A program made the translations under genes and the position numbers. This document shows, piece after piece, positions 1-7,581 of a stretch of DNA of 64,000 bases. The DNA is from Gelatiniphilus marinus (GTDB lineage Bacteria; Bacteroidota; Bacteroidia; Flavobacteriales; Flavobacteriaceae), in NCBI RefSeq assembly GCF_042678305.1, contig NZ_JBHUDT010000001.1, one strand, 5' to 3'. The stretch's first letter is position 1. Each line of letters begins with the position of its first letter. Under the pieces are notes generated by a model. It made no database searches and had not been told where the DNA came from. It worked only from the letters and a program-made list of their open reading frames with translations.

Positions 1-1044
1 TGTTTTTCTTACTTGTAATGCCAGATCTTTAAAAGTGGTGCTTGGTAAGATTTTGGTTCTTAAAACTATGGTTTCGTTAAAAAAGCCTATAAGCTCTTCG
101 AGTACTTTTTGGTCTCTGTTGGTTACTGGCGAGCCTATTAAAATATCTGTTTGTCCTGTGTATTTGTGCAAAAAAACATAATATACAGAAAGCATGAGCA
201 CATACGGAGTGGTTTCTAATTGTTTTGATAAGGCTAGCAATTTGCTGGATAAATCGCGGTTAAATACTTGAGTGTATGAGGCAGCACCTTTAAAAGAGGG
301 TTGCAGTGGCCTAACAAAATCTGTGGGTAAATTTAAATTAGGAATCTCTCCAGCGAGTTTGTTTTTCCAGTAGTCTAGCTGTTTGGTATTTGTTTTTTTG
401 GTTTGTAGCCAATGTGCATAATCTGAGTACTGAAGCTCTGTTCTTTTATTTTTAAAAGCGGTGTTTAAAGTTAATGCGTTGTAGTGGCTTGCTAAATCGT
501 CTCTAAAAATTCGCATGGACCACTTATCGGTAGCAATGTGGTGCAGTGTGATTAGCAGTATGTGCTTTTGGTTGTTTATCTTAATTAGCGCTACTCTAAC
601 CAATGGATTTTTTGTTAAATTAAAATGCCTAGTGGCTTGGGCTTCCATAATCTGGGAGGCCTTTGCATTGGCTTCTAATTCTGTTAGAGTGCTTAAATTG
701 TGGGTAGAAATGTCTAAAACCGCAGACTCATCAATTTTTTGATAAATGTTGCTGTCTTTAATATGGTATGTAGTTCGTAATATATCATGGTCGTTATATA
801 CTTTTTTAAGGCCTTTTATAAGCGAATCTTCTTGAAGTGAGCCATTAAAAGTATATGTTTCAGAGTAATTATAAAAAGGACTTGTAGGGTGTATTTGCTG
901 CAAAAACCACAGTCTTTTCTGTCCGTGCGACAAAGGTATGCTTTCCTGCAAAGGGGCTTTTTTTATAACGTTTGCAGTAGGTTTTACTTTATCTCTGTTT
1001 TTCCATCTGTCGAGTACTGATGATTTTTCTATATCTTTTTTCAC
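1..1044 (-). CDS. NRPS condensation-domain protein, partial (C-terminus outside window)
   Basis: The minus strand reads open from a GTG at 1044 to the window edge (348 codons), so the gene is cut off. It opens with a short polar stretch, then the condensation C1 motif (PLSHGQKRLWFLQQ) and the active-site motif HHIATDKW, followed by IGSPVTNRD and IGFFNETIVLR, all typical of NRPS condensation domains that join aminoacyl units on carrier proteins. In-frame TAA lies six codons upstream of the GTG, so the start cannot be far off. It begins 21 bases after the stop of the HupE-like gene and is probably cotranscribed with it, divergent from the second NRPS gene. Downstream adenylation and carrier domains are expected beyond the window but are not seen. 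Confidence 0.88.
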   Translation of the reverse strand, partial: MKKDIEKSSVLDRWKNRDKVKPTANVIKKAPLQESIPLSHGQKRLWFLQQIHPTSPFYNYSETYTFNGSLQEDSLIKGLKKVYNDHDILRTTYHIKDSNIYQKIDESAVLDISTHNLSTLTELEANAKASQIMEAQATRHFNLTKNPLVRVALIKINNQKHILLITLHHIATDKWSMRIFRDDLASHYNALTLNTAFKNKRTELQYSDYAHWLQTKKTNTKQLDYWKNKLAGEIPNLNLPTDFVRPLQPSFKGAASYTQVFNRDLSSKLLALSKQLETTPYVLMLSVYYVFLHKYTGQTDILIGSPVTNRDQKVLEELIGFFNETIVLRTKILPSTTFKDLALQVRKT

Positions 1045-1064
1045 AAGCCATGTATTGAGTTAAA

Positions 1065-2300
1065 CTATTTAAGCCCGAGCCATTTTGCTGTTTCGTAGGC
1101 ATACATTATTAAGTAATCATCAAATAGCAGGTTAATATCAAATGCACGTTCAATAAACCAATATAACGAGATAATAATGAGCAATACCGATGTGTAAACC
1201 AAAAACTTTGGGTAAAAGTTATACTTTCTTATTAAATAAAGTACAGGAAAAATGCCAGCAATAATGGCCACTTGACCAACTTCTACGCCAATATTAAACC
1301 CTAACAGCGATAGTGTTAAAAATTCTCCGGTTAACCCTAAATCGCTTAAAACGCTGGCAAAACCAAATCCGTGGAATAACCCAAAGATAAAAGCAATAAT
1401 CCAGTCTTTCATTTTAAAAATGGGTTTAATATTATGGTAAGCCGCCAAACCTATTGAAAACGCGATAATGGATTCTACAACTCTAGAGGGTAACATTACA
1501 ATTTCCAGAGAAGCAAGCGTTAAGGTTATGGTATGGGCTATGGTAAAAAAGGTTACCACTTTAATAATGTAAATAAAAGCCGTTTTAAACGTCATAACTG
1601 GCTCCCAACCGTAAATGCTGTATTTGCTTGTATTGGTTTTGCGCCTTCTAACAACCGATGGTAATATAAGTGCCAATAGAAATAAAATATGATCGATACC
1701 TATCCAAATATGCCAAATACCTTCTTTTACCATGGCCACTAAGCCTTTCCAAACCGATGTGTCTGTTACCGATAAAACCTTGGTGTAATTTTCGTTATCG
1801 TAAACTAAAGCTATCATAGCCTCATTGTTAATAATACCAGATTTCCAGTTATGCTGTATGGTTACATAATTAATATGGTTCGGGTCTTCTTCTAAAAAAG
1901 ATTTAAAAGTAATTTCAATATTATCGGCAATGTTTACAGAGTTATCTAAATAAAAGCCTAAAGAGATAAAATCTCCAAAACTAGTGGGAATGGTATAAAG
2001 TTCGTCAACAAAAATAATGTTGTGATGGCCTTTTAAGGATTTGAACTTGGTCGTGCTTAAAAGGTAGTTTTGTATATCCTGCCTATGCAATTTTATATCT
2101 GCAACGGTAAAGCTTTGGCTAATGCTAAAGCCTAAAATGTCGTTTAATTCGTTTACGTTGATATGAAATTCGCCTTCAATATTGGATGTTTCATAGATTT
2201 TTAAATAAATAATACTTCTATCTGGATTGTGGGCCTGTAATTTAACTGAGGCAATTACTATGAAAATAAACAACAACGGAAACAATAGCTTTTTTTGCAT
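1065..2300 (-). CDS. HupE/UreJ-type membrane protein with periplasmic N-terminal domain
   Basis: About 411 residues from the ATG at 2300, which gives a clean signal peptide (MQKKLLFPLLFIF, cleavage after LQA); an ORF start at 2336 adds 12 polar residues and is less likely. A soluble domain of about 170 residues follows, then about six membrane helices. The membrane part has the HupE/UreJ pattern: HIWIGIDHILFLLALILP, a helix with IAHTITL, GLFHGFGFAS and FNIGVEVGQ, with His and Glu residues suited to metal binding. Proteins of this family accompany nickel/cobalt enzymes or zinc/copper TonB receptors; the actual substrate is unproven. It shares a divergent promoter region with the NRPS operon, which links it to that system. 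Confidence 0.8.
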   Translation of the reverse strand: MQKKLLFPLLFIFIVIASVKLQAHNPDRSIIYLKIYETSNIEGEFHINVNELNDILGFSISQSFTVADIKLHRQDIQNYLLSTTKFKSLKGHHNIIFVDELYTIPTSFGDFISLGFYLDNSVNIADNIEITFKSFLEEDPNHINYVTIQHNWKSGIINNEAMIALVYDNENYTKVLSVTDTSVWKGLVAMVKEGIWHIWIGIDHILFLLALILPSVVRRRKTNTSKYSIYGWEPVMTFKTAFIYIIKVVTFFTIAHTITLTLASLEIVMLPSRVVESIIAFSIGLAAYHNIKPIFKMKDWIIAFIFGLFHGFGFASVLSDLGLTGEFLTLSLLGFNIGVEVGQVAIIAGIFPVLYLIRKYNFYPKFLVYTSVLLIIISLYWFIERAFDINLLFDDYLIMYAYETAKWLGLK

Positions 2301-2587
2301 AATGGATGGTTTGAAATTGAATTTTTTATTAAACAATATCGTTATTATTAAAATATTCTATGCTAGATAGGTTATTATTTTCGATTAATTCAATAAATTA
2401 GTCGTCAAGTTGCATAAAATGTATTTTAAGTGTAGCGCTATTTCTTATACCTTTGTTTTATTACTCTGATATAAAAAATGCTATGTTTTATGTTGAGGTT
2501 ATTTAAAATGAAATTTTTATTGATGTTAACTTACCTGAGCTAATTATTAATCAACTTTTTAACGACTAATTTTACACTTGGCTTACT
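2301..2587. promoter_or_regulatory. Divergent promoter region of the NRPS/metal locus
   Basis: Non-coding gap between the HupE-like gene (minus) and the carrier-protein gene (plus), very AT-rich. A Bacteroidetes -7 match, TACCTTTG, lies at 2448..2455 on the plus strand, 133 bases before the carrier-protein ATG; no convincing -33 TTTG at the usual distance. A weaker TACACTTG sits about 15 bases from that ATG. No clear palindromic operator was seen by eye. Confidence 0.4.
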
Positions 2588-2839
2588 ATGGAAATAAATA
2601 AAATTTTAAGCACTTACATAACCAACGAATTTGTACAAGACCAACCAGAAAAAATAGCCTTTAATGATGATATTTTAAGTTCGGGAATTGTAGATTCTAT
2701 TGGTATGATAAGACTTGTAAACTTTATTGAAAAGGAGTTTGGTATCGAAGTGCTATCAGAAGAGATGACTTTTGATAACTTTAAGAGCATTGAAACGATA
2801 ACCGATTACATACAACAAAAAATAACCCAATTGATATAG
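2588..2839 (+). CDS. Free-standing acyl/peptidyl carrier protein
   Basis: Encodes 83 residues, the usual size of a carrier protein. The sequence GIVDSIGMIRLVNFIEKEFG contains the DS(I/L) motif whose serine receives the phosphopantetheine arm, within the usual helix-2 context, and the C-terminal part fits helix 4 of carrier proteins. It lies 11 bases before the NRPS gene and is surely in the same operon. Because the synthetase already has its own carrier domain, this one probably supplies a separate starter or extender unit, or is loaded by an enzyme elsewhere. It is not the fatty-acid AcpP by context. Confidence 0.85.
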   Translation: MEINKILSTYITNEFVQDQPEKIAFNDDILSSGIVDSIGMIRLVNFIEKEFGIEVLSEEMTFDNFKSIETITDYIQQKITQLI

Positions 2840-2850
2840 ACAACCTAAAT

Positions 2851-5800
2851 ATGAGCAACCAATACATGCCATTAACCCAAAGTCAATTAATGCTGTTGGC
2901 AGGACAAAAACTAAATCCAGAATCGCCATTGCACAACACTACACACGCTTTTGATATTTCTGGGGCCATTAACGTGGCGGTTTTTAAAAAAGCTTTTAAA
3001 GCATTGGTTGAGCAGGTTGATGCGCTCAGGTTTGTTTTTTTAGAAAAAGACGGTACGCCATATCAAACCATAACATTAAATACAAATGTTGAGTTGGAAC
3101 TTATCCATTTTGATAATGATGCTAACGAGAGCGACATAAAAAACTGGCTAAAGCACAGAAGCGAACTACCTTTGGATTTAACAAAACAAGTATTCGATGC
3201 GGCATTGCTCAATATTGATAATCAAAGGTACATTTGGTTTTTAAACATGCACCATTTGGTTACAGATGCGGTTTCGGCTACATTGGTTTACAAATATTTA
3301 ACCCAATTATATAAGCATGTAGAAAACGATGCTTTAAATGAAATGATTGAAATTCCTTCATTTAAAGATTACATTATTTTTGAAAATAATCAACAAAAAC
3401 AAGATAATGCACAAAATTATGAATATTGGACCCGTAAGATAAAAGGTCTCAGCAAAACCTCAAATTTTTACGGAAAGCAATCAAAAGAGAACAGTACAGC
3501 ATCAAAACGCGTATCTGTAAAATTAGGATTAGAGCGCTATCAAAAAATAAAAGATTTAGCTAAAAAACCAGAAATAAGAAGTTGGTCGTCAAACCTCACC
3601 CATTTCAATATATTGGCAACCGCTTTTTTTGTTTACTTACACCGCATAAGTGGCGACAAAAAAATAGTTTTTGGGGCGCCGGCACACAACAGGATAAACA
3701 CCACTTATCAAAATACAGTTGGTCTATTTATAGAGATATTTCCAGTGGTTATGGAGCTAACCGATAACGATACCTTTTACACTATACTGCAACGTTTAAA
3801 CATTGAAGCCAACAACTATTTAAGGCACGTAAAACCAGGAATGGTTGTGCCAGAAGTAAGCAGAAGCTTTAATACTATTTTTAATTTTATAACCGCTAGT
3901 TTTTCAGATTTTAACGGAATGCCAATGCAGTCTGAATGGATGCACACCAACCATATCGACATGACCCACCAGTTGCGATGCCACATTTACGATTTTGATG
4001 CCACAGGCAATATGGAAGTGCATTTCGATTTAAACAACGTTGTTTTTAATAATGAAGTGGCGCAACAAGTACCACTGCATTTTTTAAAAATAGTTGATGC
4101 CATAATTGAAGATATTAACCAACCCATAAACAAGCAAGCATTAGTATCAACCAAAGAAATCACAGGTTTTTTAACGCCACAATTAGGGCTTTCAAATCCG
4201 TACATTTCCATTTTAGAAACTTTTCAAAATCATGCCAAAACCAATCCCAATGCTGTTGCGCTACAATATAAAAATGAAACGTTAACGTATAAGGGACTTA
4301 ATAAAAAAGCAAATCAACTTGCACATTATTTAAGTAAGCAAGGTGTTGTAATCGATAATAAAATTGCAATTTATAATTACAGGAATTCAGATTACATTAT
4401 TAGTGTTTTAGCCACTAAAAAACTAGGCGCAGCATTCGTACCCATTGCTTCCAGCCAACCTTCAGAACGTGTTGGTTTTATAATTTCAGACTCCAATTGT
4501 TCGCATGTTTTAACCAATAATGATTTAAAAAATAACTTGGTTTCTATTGAAATTCCAATTATTGATACATCAGCTATTAAAGCAGATTTGGCAAACCAAT
4601 CTTCTGAAAATTTAGATATTAAACAGGATGAAAACGGGCTCGCTTATGTACTTTACACATCGGGCTCCACAGGAAACCCAAAAGGCGTTCAAATTTCAAA
4701 CAAAGCACTTTCAAATTATATATTTTGGGCTAAAGATTATTATAATTTTAATAGCACATTGGCTTTTGCACTTTGCACTTCCATAGGGTTCGATTTAACT
4801 ATTACATCAACCTTTTTGCCATTAGTTAGCGGCGGAAGAATACTTGTTTACAAAGAAAACACTTCTGGTCCAGATACCGCGGTTTTAAATGTTGTAAAAG
4901 ATAATTTAGCCAATGCCATTAAGCTTACACCGTCGCATTTAATGCTTTTTAAAGATAAAGATTTAACAGATTCTGCTATCGAAAAAATAATAGTTGGTGG
5001 CGAAGATTTTAAAGTTAGTCTTGGTAAGTCTATAAAAAAAGCATTTGGTAATCGCGTGCAGATTTATAACGAATACGGTCCAACCGAAGCCACCGTGGGC
5101 TGTATTGTAAGCGAGTTTAACCCAGAAACACATCAAGATAGTTCGGTGCCCATAGGCAAACCCATTTTAAACATGCATGCTTATATTTTAGATGACTATA
5201 AAAACCTAGTGCCAAAAGGAGTTGTTGGCACTTTGTATTTAAGTGGCGATAGTTTGGCAAATGGCTATTTAGGCTTAAACGCATTAACCGAAGAAAAATT
5301 TACAGACCATCCTTTTATAAAAGGACAAAAAATGTACAATACCGGCGATTTGGCCAGAATAAACGAAAATGGCGAATACGAATATTTAGGTAGAGTGGAC
5401 GAGCAGGTTAAGTTGCGCGGTTATCGCATCGAGCTAACCGACATCGAATCTAATTTAAACGCTATAAATGGCATAGAAAATTGTGCTGTTGTTTTAGCTA
5501 AGAGCAGCAAAATAAAAATTGCCGAAGCAGATGTTGTTAATTGCAAAGACTGCGGATTGCCATCAAATTACCCCAATACCGATTTTGATGAAAACGGTGT
5601 GTGCCATTTATGCAATGCCTTTAAAAACTATAAAGACAAAGCTGAAAAGTACTTTAAAACCGAAGATGAGTTAAAAACGATTTTAACCGCAAACAAAGGC
5701 AATAACCCAACTTACGATTGCATATCGCTATTAAGCGGCGGGAAAGACAGTACCTATATTTTGGCTCAATTGGTGGGCATGGGCTTAAAGGTTTTAGCCT

Positions 5801-6981
5801 TTACTTTGGATAACGGATACATTTCCGAACAGGCTATCGATAACGTAAAACGCATTGTTAAAAAGCTTGGTGTCGATCATGTTTTTGGAACCACCAAACA
5901 CATGAACGACATTTTTATCGACAGTTTAAACCGCCACAAAAACGTATGCAATGGTTGCTTTAAAACCATTTACACGCTAAGTACCAAAATAGCCATCGAA
6001 AAGCAAATTCCGTTTATCGTTACAGGGTTGTCCCGCGGGCAGTTTTTCGAAACACGTTTAACCGAAGAGCTTTTTTGGGACGAAGAATTGGATGTAAAAA
6101 AAATTGACGACACCATTTTAGAAGTCAGAAAACTATACCACAGAGAGGAAGACGCTGTAAAAGATTTGTTGGACGTATCCATGTTTAAGGATGATGCGGT
6201 TTTTGATAAAGTACAGTTTGTAGATTTTTACAGATATTCCGATGTGAGTTTAGAAGAAATGCTTACGTATTTAGATGAAAAAATAGGTTGGGTAAGGCCA
6301 ACAGATACAGGGCGATCTACAAATTGCCTCATCAATCAAGTTGGAATTTATGTGCATAAAAAAGAAAAAGGCTATAGCAATTATTCGTTTCCGTACAGTT
6401 GGGATGTACGCTTAGGGCACAAAACCAGAGATGAAAGCCTTGAAGAAATAAACGAATATATTGAGGAGGTTGAAGTAAAGCGCATTATGGAAGAAATAGG
6501 CTATAAAGAATCTGATGCTTTTGAAAACGATGAAAAACTCGTGGCTTATTATACCGGTAACCCATCTATTTCAGTAAAAGAATTAAAAGATCAGCTTTCT
6601 AAACGTTTGCCAGAGTACATGCTACCTTCCAGTTTTAAGTATTTGGATGAAATGCCACTAACCAAAAACGGTAAAATTGATAAGCAAACCCTTCGCAGCT
6701 TTAATACCGAGCAACTTGAACTGGAAACAGCTTATGTGCCACCAAGAAACGAAATTGATAAACTAGTTGAGGGCGTTTGGAAAAATGTTTTACGGTTAAA
6801 TAAAATTGGTATCCACGATAATTTTATTGCTTTGGGCGGCCACTCGCTCGCGGCAATACGAGTTACCTCCAGGTTAAATGAAGAGCTAGGATTGGAAATC
6901 CCGCTCAACAAAGTATTTAATTTACCAACCATTAAAGCCTATTCAGATTATTTAGAGCAAACCATGTTAGAATTATTATAA
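2851..6981 (+). CDS. NRPS C-A-PCP with PP-loop ATPase/amidotransferase-like domain inserted in the A domain
   Basis: 1376 residues. Order: condensation domain (about 1-430, HHLVTDA at 134-140); adenylation core (about 450-862; A3 LYTSGSTGNPKG near 601, A5 NEYGPTEATVG 740-750, A7 YNTGD 829-833, A8 VKLRGYRIEL 853-862); then an insert of roughly 335 residues (about 890-1225); then the rest of the A domain with the catalytic lysine motif LTKNGKIDK near 1270; and a carrier domain with GGHSL (Ser1332). The insert starts with a Cys4 finger (CKDCGLP 898-904, CHLC 918-921), has a PP-loop SGGKDS at 962-967 and a CNGC pair at 1033-1036, resembling N-acetyl sugar amidotransferases of the WbpG type, which use ATP to activate a carbonyl for attack by nitrogen (relatives use sulfur). 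There is no thioesterase. The reading frame runs through the insert without a break, so this is a real fusion. Substrate unknown; A-domain residues near FDLT look like an amino-acid pocket. Confidence 0.92.
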   Translation: MSNQYMPLTQSQLMLLAGQKLNPESPLHNTTHAFDISGAINVAVFKKAFKALVEQVDALRFVFLEKDGTPYQTITLNTNVELELIHFDNDANESDIKNWLKHRSELPLDLTKQVFDAALLNIDNQRYIWFLNMHHLVTDAVSATLVYKYLTQLYKHVENDALNEMIEIPSFKDYIIFENNQQKQDNAQNYEYWTRKIKGLSKTSNFYGKQSKENSTASKRVSVKLGLERYQKIKDLAKKPEIRSWSSNLTHFNILATAFFVYLHRISGDKKIVFGAPAHNRINTTYQNTVGLFIEIFPVVMELTDNDTFYTILQRLNIEANNYLRHVKPGMVVPEVSRSFNTIFNFITASFSDFNGMPMQSEWMHTNHIDMTHQLRCHIYDFDATGNMEVHFDLNNVVFNNEVAQQVPLHFLKIVDAIIEDINQPINKQALVSTKEITGFLTPQLGLSNPYISILETFQNHAKTNPNAVALQYKNETLTYKGLNKKANQLAHYLSKQGVVIDNKIAIYNYRNSDYIISVLATKKLGAAFVPIASSQPSERVGFIISDSNCSHVLTNNDLKNNLVSIEIPIIDTSAIKADLANQSSENLDIKQDENGLAYVLYTSGSTGNPKGVQISNKALSNYIFWAKDYYNFNSTLAFALCTSIGFDLTITSTFLPLVSGGRILVYKENTSGPDTAVLNVVKDNLANAIKLTPSHLMLFKDKDLTDSAIEKIIVGGEDFKVSLGKSIKKAFGNRVQIYNEYGPTEATVGCIVSEFNPETHQDSSVPIGKPILNMHAYILDDYKNLVPKGVVGTLYLSGDSLANGYLGLNALTEEKFTDHPFIKGQKMYNTGDLARINENGEYEYLGRVDEQVKLRGYRIELTDIESNLNAINGIENCAVVLAKSSKIKIAEADVVNCKDCGLPSNYPNTDFDENGVCHLCNAFKNYKDKAEKYFKTEDELKTILTANKGNNPTYDCISLLSGGKDSTYILAQLVGMGLKVLAFTLDNGYISEQAIDNVKRIVKKLGVDHVFGTTKHMNDIFIDSLNRHKNVCNGCFKTIYTLSTKIAIEKQIPFIVTGLSRGQFFETRLTEELFWDEELDVKKIDDTILEVRKLYHREEDAVKDLLDVSMFKDDAVFDKVQFVDFYRYSDVSLEEMLTYLDEKIGWVRPTDTGRSTNCLINQVGIYVHKKEKGYSNYSFPYSWDVRLGHKTRDESLEEINEYIEEVEVKRIMEEIGYKESDAFENDEKLVAYYTGNPSISVKELKDQLSKRLPEYMLPSSFKYLDEMPLTKNGKIDKQTLRSFNTEQLELETAYVPPRNEIDKLVEGVWKNVLRLNKIGIHDNFIALGGHSLAAIRVTSRLNEELGLEIPLNKVFNLPTIKAYSDYLEQTMLELL
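5518..6525 (+). other. Inserted PP-loop/Cys4 domain between A8 and A10 of the adenylation domain
   Basis: Sub-feature of the synthetase. The A-domain small subdomain starts normally after A8 (NAINGIENCAVVLAK), is broken at about residue 888, and resumes near residue 1225 with KLVAYYTG. Between lie the Cys4 finger, PP-loop SGGKDS, CNGCFK, and a conserved-looking RPTDTGRSTNC near 1149-1159. Insertions of methyltransferases at this A8-A9 site are known for interrupted A domains; a PP-loop enzyme here is, to my knowledge, unusual. Confidence 0.85.
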
Positions 6982-7002
6982 GAGAACTAATTAAAGCCAA
7001 AC

Positions 7003-7449
7003 TTGAAAAAACTAAAAGCACATATTATAAAATTTACCGCTATAGCCATAAGCGTTATATATGTGTTTATGCCTTTGCACAAAGAGATTAAATATGTATT
7101 GCACGGTATCTCGCATGCTTTGGAAATGCCCGATAATGTATTATCGCACAACCAAAATGAAAACCTAAATTATAAATTCAAGAAGTCAAAAACCAGATAT
7201 CACAAGCATAATATACTAGATTTATTAGATGGTTTGTCTGTAACTGGCCAGCATTCAAAAAACTCTAACATGCCAAATCTTGTTGATAATATCATCGATA
7301 AACATTATCATAATTCAAAACATCAGGCTCAAAAATTAGTTGCCACAAAATCAACCACAGTTATCGATTCCTATAAAGAAAAAGTAAAAGATCTTTTTTA
7401 CAGAAAAATAAAAATCCCTCCAAAGCAATTAAATGTACAACTGTCTTAA
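7003..7449 (+). CDS. Small histidine-rich membrane-anchored protein, unknown
   Basis: 148 residues from a TTG start at 7003, 21 bases after the NRPS stop; no better ATG exists near the N-terminus. The first 30 residues are a basic stretch followed by a hydrophobic helix (ITFAIS-like, ending near VFMPLHKEI), either a signal peptide or an anchor. The rest is polar and rich in histidine (about 15 His, e.g. HGISHALE, RYHKHNI, DKHYHNSKHQ) and lysine. I recognise no family. Position between a synthetase and a metal-type TonB receptor, and the histidines, suggest a periplasmic metal-binding or carrier role; this is inference only. Confidence 0.6.
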   Translation: MKKLKAHIIKFTAIAISVIYVFMPLHKEIKYVLHGISHALEMPDNVLSHNQNENLNYKFKKSKTRYHKHNILDLLDGLSVTGQHSKNSNMPNLVDNIIDKHYHNSKHQAQKLVATKSTTVIDSYKEKVKDLFYRKIKIPPKQLNVQLS

Positions 7450-7521
7450 AAAACAAATTGATAAAGTTTTTCAATAAAGACAAGCGGTGTTTAAACACAA
7501 TTCACTTTTTTTTTAATAAAC

Positions 7522-7567
7522 AATTGCGCAAATTTTGCCTAATCTGGTGTTTGGGTAGTGCGCAATT
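7522..7567. promoter_or_regulatory. Inverted repeat before the TonB receptor gene
   Basis: Perfect 9-base arms AATTGCGCA (7522-7530) and TGCGCAATT (7559-7567) separated by 28 bases, ending 14 bases before the receptor ATG at 7582. It could be an operator for a metal-responsive repressor or an mRNA hairpin that hides the start region. No T-run follows, so it is not an ordinary terminator. Confidence 0.45.
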
Positions 7568-7581
7568 ACAAAAACCATAAA

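Noticed and set aside
515..742. Plus-strand frame of 75 codons opposite the partial NRPS
   Set aside because: Lies antisense to a clear condensation domain motif; shadow frame.
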